Of a stretch of DNA of 64,000 nucleotides, positions 1-8,372 are shown one piece after another. The stretch's first letter is position 1; each line of letters begins with the position of its first letter. Source of the DNA: Bin5 sp965220715 (lineage in GTDB: Bacteria; Chloroflexota; Anaerolineae; Caldilineales; Caldilineaceae); contig OZ244843.1 in the NCBI GenBank assembly GCA_965220715.1, forward strand, positions 2,976,001 to 3,040,000. Reading direction: 5' to 3'. Made by a program: the position numbers and the translations under genes. The notes under the pieces are model-generated. The model was not told the origin of the DNA. It made no database searches and saw only the letters and a list, made by a program, of their open reading frames with translations.

Positions 1-202
1 CGGTCACCGCATCGCGACTTAACTCGATCGGGTCCTCGGCAGCCACGGCCCGGGCAGGCGCAGACAGCGTGCGATCCGTCGACTTCTGTTTGGCAGAAGC
101 CAGATTTGTGTACAAGAGGATGGCGGCGACGGCCATGAGGACAACGGCAAACCAAACACGGAGTCCGTTCAGAAACGGCAAGCTTCTTCGTTGTCGCAAC
201 AT
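1..202 (-). CDS. Secreted FN3-type surface protein, N-terminal part (runs off the left edge)
   Basis: The minus frame from the ATG at 200-202 stays open to the window edge for 67 codons. It begins MLRQRRSLPFLNGLRVW, then has a hydrophobic stretch ending LLYTNLASA, which looks like a signal peptide or single N-terminal anchor. It is clearly paralogous to the complete gene at 959-2380, whose N-terminus differs at only a few positions. The next residues (Ser/Thr-rich, then PIELSRDAV) correspond to the start of the neighbour's mature region. I infer a secreted protein with FN3 modules like its neighbour, but that part is outside the window. It is short because the window cuts it, not because it is broken. 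Confidence 0.7.
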   Translation of the reverse strand, partial: MLRQRRSLPFLNGLRVWFAVVLMAVAAILLYTNLASAKQKSTDRTLSAPARAVAAEDPIELSRDAVT

Positions 203-589
203 TGGTCCCTACCTCAATGTAAGAACGGGTCAACATTGACCACCAGATTCAATTCGACCGAGACATTGCTCGCCAACACGGCGAGCGACCCGACAGAATG
301 ACATCTCGGCAAAGTAGCTGTTGCTGCAACAGGGCCTACCGGCGAGCCGAATTATATGTATTGTTGTGGGAATAGTCAACCTGGGATTTTAGGGTGGGTC
401 TGTCTCGGGATTTCTTGTGGACGTTGTCTGAAGCGGGATATGCAGGACATCTTGGGATTTTAGGGATGGCGGGCGTTCGGTTGATGGCTGTATAGCGGAT
501 CCTTTTTGCGTCGGTTGAAAGGGCAGATTGATCCACGAAGATGAATAAAGGCACGCGAAGGATACGCGACACAATGTCGGGGAGCCGCG

Positions 590-690
590 AAGTTAGGCGG
601 CTTGATCCACGAAGGGCCGGGAAGAACACCTTTTGATCCACGAAGGGCCGCGAAGGGGCGCGAAGGGGCAGGAAGGGTGAACTATTTCGC
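590..690. repeat. Intergenic 'ccacgaaggg' short-repeat cluster
   Basis: Several tandem, degenerate copies of gatccacgaagggccg(c/g)gaag occur here. The same cluster is in duplicate copy 2 (about 2770-2850), and a related one lies at 8108-8190. Adjacent sequence has motifs such as gggattttaggg repeated at 383-393 and 451-462. These are non-coding dispersed repeats; ORFs across them are spurious. Confidence 0.6.
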
Positions 691-958
691 GGCCCAGCCG
701 AGCCTACTTGTTTCAACTCCTCGGAGTGTCTTGTAGCGAACATCAGGCCGTCTTGCAGCTCGATTCAGGTGTATTTGCGGGCCACCTTGCCGGTAACCGG
801 GCTGCGGAAGTAATTGTGGATCCAGTAACGTTCCTGGGTGGCGGGCAGGAGGGAAACAGGGGCGCGGCGGTAGCCTTGTGTCTGTAAGACGGTAGGCTCT
901 GCTGCGGCTACGTTGGCAGCGTCGCCGTGGGAGTCGGAACTACTGATGACGCAGCCAC

Positions 959-2380
959 TTAAGCGGTGGCGCATGTGCGCACCGCCCACGCACTCTTTTC
1001 GCCCGATCCGTTAACAGCGCGTACCCAGTAGTAATAATTCGTGCCCGCGGTGAGCCCGGAATGCCTGTAAGAAACGCCCGTCAAGTTGTCTCCGCCGATC
1101 CGTTGCCAGCCGTTGGCGGTGGTATAGACCATCAGCATGTAGCGCAGTGTGCCAGAAACCTCTGTCCAACTCAACTGGACCGCACCGCCGCCGCCCGTCG
1201 CTGACAGGACCGGCTGAGAAAGCGCGAAGGCCGTCGAAGGGGGTGTTGGTGTGGGCGCCGGAACTCCTGAGGACGCGGCCACAACAACGTTGGCAGGTGT
1301 GCGCTCGGACCAACCGCTCTTTTCGCCCGACCCGAACACAGCGCGTACCCAGTAGTAATAGGTCGTGACCGCGGTGAGTCCGGTATGGCTGTAAGACGTG
1401 TCTGTCAGATTGTCTCCGCCGAGCCGTTCCCAGCAAGTGGCGCTGGACCAGGCCATCAGTACATAGCGCTGTGCGCCAGAAACCGTTGTCCAACTCAAGT
1501 CGACCGCGCCCTCGCCGGCCACGGCAGTCAGTGACGGCACGGAAGGCGCCATCACCGATGGAGTCGCCGAAGACGCGGCTGTGGCTGCGGCATTTGCCTC
1601 AAGTGTTACGGTGGGAGTAGCGGTTGGGGTGGAGGTGGATGCAGCATTTGAATCATGTGTTGCCGTGGGAGTAGCCGTGCGGGCGGGGTTGGTGGGGGTA
1701 GCCGTGGGAGCAGAGGTGGTGGGAGTAGGAGCGCTACGGCTGATGACCCTGATGTGGTGAGTGGTGTATACCGCCGCGTCAGGATAGGTGGTCACCTGCA
1801 GGTTTAAGGATGTCAAGTGTTCAAACCCGGGACAGCGTCTAACGTAGAATCCATTTCTCGCTGCTGTCTGGTAGCCCATGGCAAAGCTACTGTCCATATA
1901 GCCAGGAATACATATGTCGCCGCCCGGAAAGAAAAAGGCTACAAAACCGCGTTGATTGAGAATGTCAATGGAGACAGACCGGTCAGGATCGTTCAGGGTG
2001 TAGAATGGACCAAACCAGGGATCCTCTTCCGATACGGTGACAGAACTGGGCATCACAATTGCTTGCTGACTGCCGTCCGCGGGCGGCCGCAAGGTAGTGA
2101 TGTACACCGGGGCTACGTCCTGTTGCTGCTGAGCGTGGGCGCTGGTCGAGGCCAACAGTTTAGAGCGCTGCGCGCCGGCCACCGCATCGCGACTTAACTC
2201 GACTGAGCCCTCGCCGGCCACGGTGTTCAGCGCAGGAGCAGAGCGCGTGCGTTCCGTCGAACTTTGTTGTGCAGAAGCCAGGTTCGTGTACAGCAAGACG
2301 GCGGCGACGGCCAGGAGGGCAACGGCCAACCAAACACGGAGTCCGTTCAGAAACGGCAAACTTTTCCGTAGTCGCAACAT
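959..2380 (-). CDS. Secreted two-FN3-domain protein with Thr/Pro/Ala-rich linker
   Basis: The product is 473 aa. Residues 1-38 form a signal peptide or N-terminal anchor (basic MLRLRKS start, hydrophobic core, LASAQQ). Residues ~90-210 are an unrecognised beta-rich region with two Cys (GGDICIPGY, RRCPGFEH). Residues ~215-285 are a low-complexity Thr/Ala/Pro linker. Two fibronectin-III-like repeats follow, ~285-370 and ~385-470, each with RY.LM, GGDNLT and YYYWVRAV motifs. The function is probably extracellular binding or adhesion. The same FN3 sequence type recurs in the giant LRR protein at 34.5-45.2 kb. The start is the ATG at 2378-2380, shared with the paralogue at 1-202. The gene lies between the two copies of the duplicated block. 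The specific ligand is unknown. Confidence 0.8.
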   Translation of the reverse strand: MLRLRKSLPFLNGLRVWLAVALLAVAAVLLYTNLASAQQSSTERTRSAPALNTVAGEGSVELSRDAVAGAQRSKLLASTSAHAQQQQDVAPVYITTLRPPADGSQQAIVMPSSVTVSEEDPWFGPFYTLNDPDRSVSIDILNQRGFVAFFFPGGDICIPGYMDSSFAMGYQTAARNGFYVRRCPGFEHLTSLNLQVTTYPDAAVYTTHHIRVISRSAPTPTTSAPTATPTNPARTATPTATHDSNAASTSTPTATPTVTLEANAAATAASSATPSVMAPSVPSLTAVAGEGAVDLSWTTVSGAQRYVLMAWSSATCWERLGGDNLTDTSYSHTGLTAVTTYYYWVRAVFGSGEKSGWSERTPANVVVAASSGVPAPTPTPPSTAFALSQPVLSATGGGGAVQLSWTEVSGTLRYMLMVYTTANGWQRIGGDNLTGVSYRHSGLTAGTNYYYWVRAVNGSGEKSAWAVRTCATA

Positions 2381-3032
2381 AAGTCCCTACCTCATCGTAA
2401 GAACGGGTCAACATTGACCATCAGATTCAGTTCGACCGAGACATTGCTCGCCAACTCGGCGAGCGACCCGACAGGATGACATCTCGGCAAAGAAGCTGTT
2501 ATTGCAACAGGGCCTACCGACGTGTCAAATTATATGTATTATTGTGGAACCAGTCAACCTAGGATTTTAGGGTGGGTCTGTCTCGGGATTTCTTGTGGAC
2601 GTTGTCTGAAGCGGGATATGCAGGACATCTTGGGATTTTAGGGATGGCGGGCGTTTGGTTGATGGCTGTATAACGGATCCTTTTTGCGTCGGTTGAAAGG
2701 GCAGATTGATCCACGAAGATGAATAAAGGCACGCGAAGGATACGCGACACAATGTCGGGGAGCCGCGAAGTTAGGCGGCTTGATCCACGAAGGGCCGGGA
2801 AGAACACCTTTTGATCCACGAAGGGCCGCGAAGGGGCACGAAGGGTGAACTATTTCGCGGCCCAGCCGAGCCTGCTTGTTTCAACTCCTCGGAGTGTCTT
2901 GTAGCGAACATCAGGCCGTCTTGCAGCTCGATTCAGGTGTATTTGCGGGCCACCTTGCCGGTAACCGGGCTGCGGAAGTAATTGTGGATCCAGTAACGTT
3001 CCTGGGTGGCGGGCAGGAGGGAAACAGGGGCG
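2176..3032. repeat. Direct duplication, copy 2 (~860 bp)
   Basis: Second copy of the block at 1-864. It covers the N-terminal codons of the gene at 959-2380, its upstream region with the same gggattttaggg and ccacgaaggg repeats, and the same terminal YWIHNYFRSPVTG reading segment (about 2933-3030, minus strand). Beyond 3032 the sequence is unrelated to that beyond 864. Confidence 0.85.
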
Positions 3033-3080
3033 AGGGGTGGAGCTGGCCTCTTGTTCTGATGGTAGGCGTGTTTGTCTTGG

Positions 3081-3707
3081 TCAAGCGGTCTCTTTCTGCT
3101 CCTGTTGCAGCCGCGAGATGATACGGTCGACTTCGGCCTGTGTGAGCTGCGCGCTGGTCTCGGTGCGGCCGTCGCTTTGGGCGAGGATGAGCTCGCGACC
3201 GTGCTTCGGCCAGTCTTCGCCGTGGAGGGTGCGGCCGAGTTGGTGCATGACGCGTAAGCGGGCTTCGTCGGCCAGACCGAAAGGGATCTTTTCTGCGGCC
3301 GGCGCCGACGCCTGGGCGTCGTCCAATGGCGCCGGCGGTGGCATAACCAGCAGCCCCTCAGGGGGTTTCGCACGGTGAAACTTCAAGTAATGCTCGCCGT
3401 ATTTGCCGTCGCCGAGGCTCACGCTGTACCAGTGATGCCCCTGTTTTTCGCGATGCGATGCAAGGCTCCCGTCCTCCAGATGGATATAGGACGGCCAGCC
3501 GGCGTCGTCGATATCCCAGCTGCAGCGGTAGCCGCAAAATGCCGGGTGGGTCAGGGGCGCGGTCTGGGTCTGAGGCCCGGCGGCGTTCAGGCGTTCGAGT
3601 TCGGCGAGCACTTTGTCGAGTTTTGCGTGTAGGTCTTGGGCCCATGTGGGCGCTTCATCCAGCCGGTCGGATAGGTCTTTTGTCCGATTGGGGGTTGTGT
3701 CAGACAT
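3081..3707 (-). CDS. Hypothetical protein, 208 aa, helical N- and C-termini
   Basis: I do not recognise the family. The ATG at 3705-3707 has a close purine-rich GAGAGGAAA upstream. Residues ~1-42 are charged and probably helical (LHAKLDKVLAELERLN). The central part (~55-115) is rich in aromatic residues and Cys (FCGYRCSWDIDDAGWPSYI, HHWYSVSLGDGKYGEHYLKF), suggesting a small globular beta domain. A Pro/Ala-rich linker leads to a helical C-terminus ending in a Glu/Lys-rich tail. There is no signal peptide or membrane segment, so it is probably cytoplasmic. It lies just beyond the duplicated block and has no informative neighbour. Codon composition looks coding and the frame is uninterrupted. 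Confidence 0.6.
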   Translation of the reverse strand: MSDTTPNRTKDLSDRLDEAPTWAQDLHAKLDKVLAELERLNAAGPQTQTAPLTHPAFCGYRCSWDIDDAGWPSYIHLEDGSLASHREKQGHHWYSVSLGDGKYGEHYLKFHRAKPPEGLLVMPPPAPLDDAQASAPAAEKIPFGLADEARLRVMHQLGRTLHGEDWPKHGRELILAQSDGRTETSAQLTQAEVDRIISRLQQEQKETA

Positions 3708-3988
3708 TTTTCCTCTCTTATTTACCGGTCGATGCCGGCGAATTATAGTGGGTTGTGGGCTCGTTTTTCATCGGTAGTTATACTCGTTTTGGTGCGGTGG
3801 AGCGGGACGGTTTTGCGAGCGAAGCCCTCTCGACGATGGTCACTGCGATGTTGGCTATGATGGGTCCCAGTGTTTGGACCACGGAATGGGAAAGACAAGG
3901 TGCATCCTGCCGCATATTGGATGATGCGAAGAGGGCGTTTTCGGAGGCAAAGCAGAATGGAGTCTGCCGGCAACAGGGGCTTGTTGTA

Positions 3989-4300
3989 TCAATCCTGGTG
4001 GGCGGAGGGCGCAGACTGTGAGAAATGGCCCTGTACGGCTGCCTGGAGAAATCCGATCTCGGGTGAGAGAGCGGCGATCTGCTCTGAGTTGCGAGCGATC
4101 TGCTCTGCATTGCGGTCGAGCAGCTTGTCGGTGTTTTCGAGCGCCTTTTCCAGCCTGTCCATGCGGATATCGGCTCTGTCCCTGCGGTTGTCGGCTCTGT
4201 CCAAGCGGTTGTCGGTGTGGATTTGCCGCTCAACCATCTGCTCAAGCAATCGCTCAACGCGGTCGAGGCGATCTTCGCTGCGGTTCGTCTGTCTGGTCAT
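3989..4300 (-). CDS. Small coiled-coil protein, 103 aa
   Basis: The start is the ATG at 4298-4300, preceded by AAGGAG with 8-nt spacing, so the longer frame reaching 4390 is not used. Residues ~8-70 form heptad-like units (DNRLDRADNRRDRADIRMDRL) followed by NAEQIARNSEQIAAL, a strong predicted coiled coil. The tail is Ser/Gln-rich. No domain of known activity is visible. It resembles short coiled-coil proteins common in Chloroflexota and Cyanobacteria. Its coiled-coil style is similar to the N-terminal half of the protein at 52249-52971, but no nuclease-like domain is attached here. It may be a stand-alone oligomerisation protein or a truncated relative. Confidence 0.6.
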   Translation of the reverse strand: MTRQTNRSEDRLDRVERLLEQMVERQIHTDNRLDRADNRRDRADIRMDRLEKALENTDKLLDRNAEQIARNSEQIAALSPEIGFLQAAVQGHFSQSAPSAHQD

Positions 4301-4400
4301 GGCTGCAACTCCTTTCTTCCGCACCAGTATATGGCAGGAAAGGACATGGGGGCAAGAATCAGGGGAAAAGCATCTAAAATCGGACGCCAAAATAGCCGAT

Positions 4401-4720
4401 GAAGGGCGCCCACAAGGGGCGCCCCTACCAATTGTCTTCTCAGGGCGCTATTCCTAGAGAAGGGCACGCACACGGGGTGCCCCTACCAACTGTCTTCTCA
4501 GGGCGCTATTCCTAGAGAAGAGCGCCCACAAGGGGCGCCCCTACCAATTGTTTTCTCAGGGCGCTATTCCTAGAGAAGGGCACGCACAAGGGGCGCCCCT
4601 ACCAACTGTCTTCTCAGGGCGCTATTCCTAGAGAAGGGCACGCACAAGGGGCGCCCCTACCAATTGTCTTTTCTGGGCGTTATGCCCTGAGAAGGGCACC
4701 CACAAGGGGCCCCCGTACCC
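4401..4720. repeat. 58-bp tandem repeat array, about 5.5 copies
   Basis: Units start at 4401, 4459, 4517, 4575, 4633 and 4691, an exact 58-bp period. Each full unit carries the palindrome AGGGGCGCCCCT (degenerate in some units) and a second hairpin built from TCTCAGG and CCTAGAGA. No gene lies across it. It resembles dispersed REP-like palindromic intergenic repeats amplified in tandem. Confidence 0.9.
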
Positions 4721-4846
4721 GATTCAGGCAGCCTCACGTGGTCTTGTCCCGAGTTGATGCAATTGTCCTGGGCAAGAATTATGTGAAGGGTTCCCGCGGA
4801 CCGAATCGTTGCGGAGATGGCACAGGCTCCTGCAAGCTGTTTTGGC

Positions 4847-5068
4847 TCAGGACCCGTTCCCCTCCGCCAGATTCAAAGCCAGCAACTCGCCGAGCGCCTC
4901 CTCCTCGGAGATGTCGGCGTCCCAGCCATAGACGGCGGCTACGGCGGCATCGAGGGCGGCGTGGGCGTCGGCGAGCCACTGGGAGCGCGTGGTGGACAGA
5001 TCTAATTGCGTGTAGGTTTTCAACGCCTTCGCAGCGGCTTCGTAACCGGGCAGCGACGCCCTTGATTC
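4847..5068 (-). pseudogene. C-terminal fragment of a DNA methyltransferase-like protein
   Basis: The minus frame from a TAA at 5069-5071 to TGA at 4847-4849 is open for 73 codons with no convincing start. It reads ...LKTYTQLDLSTTRSQWLADAH, then LDAAVAAVYGWDADISEEEA, then LGELLALNLAEGNGS and stop. This tail (W..AH..LDAAV..AYGW....SDEE.L..LLALNL) is, from memory of the family, typical of the C-terminus of large class I DNA methyltransferases and MmeI-like type II restriction-modification enzymes. The catalytic and target-recognition regions are absent, so this is a remnant. The assignment rests on motif recall, not a search. Confidence 0.5.
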
Positions 5069-5242
5069 TTAGAAACACAGGGTTATGGAGTTGCTATCTC
5101 AGTCGTTTCAGAGCACTCGTACTCACACGACCAGTTTCTAGATTGCTAGTCTTCCAGGATACAAGTGCGCGTCAGGAAATTCGTCCCTGCGATACGTTAC
5201 CGGCCGTTCCAGCCTGAATTTATCCAACGCTCTTTCCAAAGC

Positions 5243-5635
5243 TCAATCGGACAGGAATTCCCATTCGCCAACTGTGGGATTGCAGTCGCTATCATAGTAG
5301 ACAAAGAGTCCATAGTAATCTCCGTCATAGCGTTCTTGATAGTAATAGGAGACTTTCTGCTCTTCTGCATTGAATTCCAATCCCTTCCTGTAAGCATTGA
5401 GAGTTTCTTCTCCTGTCAGTACTTCCCATTTTGACTCTGCTTCTGGATCCAAATGGTCAAAATCGTTTGGGAGTTTACAGTAGCCGTCCACAGACACAGT
5501 CGTGTGAGCAGCCTCCAGGTTTTCGATACGCTCAGCAAGAGCCGTCAACTGCTCGGCGAGTCCTTCCAAGGTCAATTCGCCCTCGGCATACAGCAGAGCT
5601 GGAACAAGCAGAATTGATAGTGTTAGTGCTGCCAC
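5243..5635 (-). CDS. Secreted hypothetical protein with short coiled coil
   Basis: From the GTG at 5633-5635 the product is 130 aa. It has a hydrophobic leader (ALTLSILLVPALLYAEGE), a short coiled coil (LAEQLTALAERIENLEAA) and a Tyr-rich C-terminal domain (VSYYYQERYDGDYYGLFVYY). No family is recognised; it is probably exported. The start is odd. The codons just upstream in the same frame (KRIFTAVV) would complete a normal signal-peptide n-region, but they follow an in-frame TAG at 5657-5659. That TAG sits 8 nt after AAGGA, exactly where a start codon should be. Either GTG is the real start or the original start was lost by mutation. Confidence 0.6.
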   Translation of the reverse strand: MAALTLSILLVPALLYAEGELTLEGLAEQLTALAERIENLEAAHTTVSVDGYCKLPNDFDHLDPEAESKWEVLTGEETLNAYRKGLEFNAEEQKVSYYYQERYDGDYYGLFVYYDSDCNPTVGEWEFLSD

Positions 5636-5659
5636 GACTGCGGTGAAAATCCGCTTCTA

Positions 5660-6380
5660 ATGTTGTTTCCTTTTTGCTGTGTATATACTCAACCATATTC
5701 AATTCGCGACGATGCGGAACAGCCGCACCATCGGACCCCAAGTGCGTGCACCGACGCGCCTCGGCGAAGCAGAACAAAAAGTATCTCCGTCTTGCCCTTT
5801 TCGTTTTGGGACGTCTGCGGGCGAAGACGCCTCCGAAGGCCCTGGCCTGCTAAGGCGGACCTCCTCAATCTTCGCCGCTAAGGAGTCTCGAGGCCGGTGG
5901 TCGCTGTTCCGCATGCGCCGTCAGGGGCTATGGCCCATCTGGACTTGCGGCTGCGAGCTACCTCCCTGGTGCAGGGGATTTTCCTGCAACGCCCCCTTGA
6001 CAACCCGCCTGCAACCAGGCAGATCCCTCTATAGCTATGTCTGGAATCAGGAGAAGGTGTTGGCTCTGTGCCAATATTGTAGCCGATTCACTCTGGGTTT
6101 GTCCCGCAACAAGACACCGGTTCCAGTTCTTAACACGACCAGTCATGGCACATTTTCCTGCTCTACTACCTTGGAAAGGATATGCCGTTGGCTACCTACA
6201 TGAAGAATATCCAAGTTGCTCGCTGCATCACAGATCAGACTTCGGCAGCAACTACTCAGCCATTGAATTGTGGGCAAGAGATTAAAAGTAAGTCCAACAG
6301 GAAGCGAATGAGAATATGATCTTTTGTGCAGTAAACCAGGCAATGTGCGTTAGCTTTCAGAGAAAAACCGTGAACCGCCA
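5660..6380. other. No recognisable gene
   Basis: Short overlapping frames occur on both strands, but none has a good ribosome-binding site, a recognisable domain or consistent codon use. The stretch is probably decayed sequence between the exported protein and the transposase remnant. Confidence 0.5.
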
Positions 6381-6384
6381 GAGC

Positions 6385-6600
6385 CGTTGAACCAAGGGCG
6401 CCTGTTCGTGCTGATACTGGCGTTACAGGAGCCACTGGCTGCGCAACAGGTATAGGTCCAAGAACTGCGAGATCAGTTGGAGAATGACAGTCTCATCTGC
6501 GTGAAGCCTCCCAGCAGCGAAGGTTTGCAGAAGGGCAGACGAAAGAGGTTGCGCGGTCCTTGCCAGCGGCCGCCACCGATTCATCCCGGCGCCACGCGTG
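6385..6600 (+). pseudogene. Remnant of an IS66-like transposase N-terminus
   Basis: In one plus frame the sequence reads RLFVLILALQEPLAAQQV, then an internal TAG, then VQELRDQLENDS and KPPSSEGLQKGRRKR. The pattern QELRDQL...S...KPPSS(D/E)G is the conserved N-terminal region of IS66-type and related transposases (zinc-finger/DUF6444-like leader). The catalytic domain is not present downstream and the frame has a stop, so this is a short degraded fragment. No inverted repeats were identified. Confidence 0.45.
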
Positions 6601-6840
6601 TTTCCCGCAGCTACGACAAATGGGTAATGTACATATTCGTCAACTTTGGCGTGTTCAATGCTCTCGCCGCCGTCTGGTCTTCTGCGCCTTGCTAGCTTCA
6701 GCAGGATCCACTGTTCGAATCCTATTCCGATTCAGTGGATGTTACCTCACGGGGCGAACCATTCGTTGCACTAAGTCGACACGAGCGAGTTTCGAGTCAT
6801 TTACCTGCCTTTTCTTCTCTCGTTACGTCAATTTCTGTAA

Positions 6841-6869
6841 TTGTGTGGAGATTCCACAGGTACTACAAT
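6841..6869 (+). promoter_or_regulatory. Sigma70-type promoter with internal palindrome, upstream of acyl-CoA dehydrogenase
   Basis: TTGTGT (6841-6846), a 17-nt spacer and TACAAT (6864-6869), 36 nt before the ATG at 6905. The spacer overlaps the perfect inverted repeat TGTGGA-GAT-TCCACA (6844-6858), a plausible operator for a dimeric repressor. Confidence 0.5.
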
Positions 6870-6904
6870 TCTCGATAACTAAACTGCCCACATGAAGGTG
6901 TCCA

Positions 6905-8077
6905 ATGACAACTCCACTAACAGACCCATTCCAGTTCGACGGACTGTTGACTCCGGCCCAGCGGGCGCTGCGCGATCAGGTGCGCGATTATATGGAGACG
7001 GTCGTGAGGCCGGCGATCAATGACTACTGGGAGCGGGGCGAGATCGCGCTGGAGCTGGCGCTGGGCCTGCGCGACCTGCCGATCGTGGGAGGGACGCAGC
7101 GCGGGTATGGCTGCGCGGGGCTGGACTGCGTGAGCGACGGGCTGGTGAAGTATGAGATTTGCAGGGTAGACGGTTCGATCAGCACGCTGTTCGGTGTGCA
7201 CTCCGGGCTGGCGATTGGCTCGATTGGGATGCTGGGGTCGGAGGAGCAGAAGGAGCGCTGGCTGCCGGCGATGGCGCGGATGGAACGGCTGGGCGCGTTT
7301 GCGCTGACGGAGCCGGAGCGGGGATCGGACGCGGCACACGTGCTGACCACGGCTCGCCGGGTAGGCGGCCACTACGTGCTCAACGGCGAGAAACGCTGGA
7401 TCGGCAACGGCACGATCGCGGACTTGATAATTGTGTGGGCGCGCGACGAGGGCGGGCGTTTTGGCGGCTTCGTGTTGGAGGATCCGGCGCAGCTGCCCGG
7501 ATTCACGGCAAAGGCAATGGGCGGTAAGATCGCCAAGCGGGCTGTGCATCAGGCGGAGATCAGGCTCGAGGATGTGCACGTGCCCGCCGCCAACCGGCTC
7601 GTCAATTGCAACAGTTTTCGCGATTTGACCGCGGTGCTGGCCAACACGCGCGCGGGCGTCGCCTGGGAGGCGGTCGGCCTGGCGGCGGGCTGCTACGAGA
7701 TCGCGCTGGAGTACGCGTGCGAGCGCGAGCAGTTCGGGAAGCCGATCGCGGCGTTTCAGTTAATCCAGGCCAAACTGGTGGAAATGGCGGCCGATCTGGC
7801 GCAGACGCAACTGCTGGTCTGGCGACTGGCGAAGCTGATGGAGGCCGGAACGGCTTCTTCCGGCCAGCTGTCGCTGGCCAAGCAGACGTGCGCGGTCAAG
7901 GCACGGCGGGCGGCGGCGCTGGCGCGGGAGATTCTCGGCGGCAACGGCATTCTTATCGACAACCATGTCGCGCGTCTGTTTACAGATGTTGAGGCCACTT
8001 ACACATACGAGGGCACGAACGAGATCAATCTGCTTATTGCCGGGCGTGAGATCACGGGCATTGGCGCGTTTGTTTGA
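6905..8077 (+). CDS. Acyl-CoA dehydrogenase (glutaryl-CoA dehydrogenase-like)
   Basis: This 390-aa FAD flavoenzyme would oxidise an acyl-CoA at the alpha-beta position and pass electrons to ETF. N-terminal helical domain ~1-125, middle beta domain with FALTEPERGSDA (~140) and KRWIGNG (~168), and C-terminal four-helix domain with REQFGKPIAAFQ (~267). The catalytic base is the Glu in TYEGTNEIN (~370), the position used by glutaryl-CoA and short-chain dehydrogenases. The ILGGNGI motif is present. A GAAGGTGT sequence precedes the ATG. It is followed by an acyl-CoA synthetase on the same strand with its own promoter, so a joint acid-activation and oxidation role is likely. The exact substrate cannot be read from sequence. 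Length is normal. Confidence 0.9.
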   Translation: MTTPLTDPFQFDGLLTPAQRALRDQVRDYMETVVRPAINDYWERGEIALELALGLRDLPIVGGTQRGYGCAGLDCVSDGLVKYEICRVDGSISTLFGVHSGLAIGSIGMLGSEEQKERWLPAMARMERLGAFALTEPERGSDAAHVLTTARRVGGHYVLNGEKRWIGNGTIADLIIVWARDEGGRFGGFVLEDPAQLPGFTAKAMGGKIAKRAVHQAEIRLEDVHVPAANRLVNCNSFRDLTAVLANTRAGVAWEAVGLAAGCYEIALEYACEREQFGKPIAAFQLIQAKLVEMAADLAQTQLLVWRLAKLMEAGTASSGQLSLAKQTCAVKARRAAALAREILGGNGILIDNHVARLFTDVEATYTYEGTNEINLLIAGREITGIGAFV

Positions 8078-8107
8078 GGCGGGACTCTTATTAACTACTG
8101 TAAACGG

Positions 8108-8190
8108 CATTTACCCACGGAGGGCCACGAAGGACCACGAAGAACACCTTTTTTCCAGCGAAGGGCCACGAAGGGGCTCGAAGAAAACCT
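8108..8190. repeat. Intergenic 'ccacgaagg' short repeats
   Basis: Four or five degenerate tandem copies of gggccacgaagg and (g)aagaacacctttt in the gap between two genes. They are the same family as the clusters near 600 and 2770. Non-coding. Confidence 0.6.
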
Positions 8191-8278
8191 TTGCAGGGTA
8201 GTGATCTGGTATGTCCCCTAAGGGCCGCGAAGAGGTGCGAAACTTGAAGAAGTCTTTACGGCTCTTGAAGATTGGCGG

Positions 8279-8307
8279 TTGACCAATCCGAATACAGGCA
8301 CTACAAT
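8279..8307 (+). promoter_or_regulatory. Sigma70-type promoter of the acyl-CoA synthetase gene
   Basis: TTGACC (8279-8284), a 17-nt spacer and TACAAT (8302-8307), 65 nt before the start at 8373. The -10 context (actacaatt) is the same as in the promoter at 6841-6869, hinting at similar expression. Confidence 0.55.
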
Positions 8308-8372
8308 TTGCCGGAGAGTTCCCCCACCGCAGCGACCTCGAATTGCAAGTTCAGTTTTCAAGGAGCCATCGT

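Larger units (their letters stand above)
1..864. repeat. Direct duplication, copy 1 (~860 bp)
   Basis: This block is repeated with few differences and small indels at about 2176-3032. It includes the signal-peptide coding start of a surface-protein gene, its upstream region and intergenic repeat sequence. Identity stops abruptly after gggaaacaggggcg. At its far end both copies keep a short minus-strand reading segment (about 765-870 here) containing the peptide YWIHNYFRSPVTGKVARKYT. This may be a gene remnant, but I do not recognise it. The two copies flank the gene at 959-2380, so this looks like a tandem duplication of a whole gene unit. Confidence 0.85.

Noticed and set aside
336..743. ORFs in the duplicated block (also 2559-2819)
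   Set aside because: They run across non-coding dispersed repeats, exist in both copies only because the block is duplicated, and have no coding character.
4401..4720. CRISPR array
   Set aside because: Units are contiguous 58-bp copies with no unique spacers, and there are no cas genes.
6711..6760. tgttcgaatcc, a tRNA T-loop-like string
   Set aside because: No T-stem, acceptor stem, anticodon arm or CCA can be folded around it.
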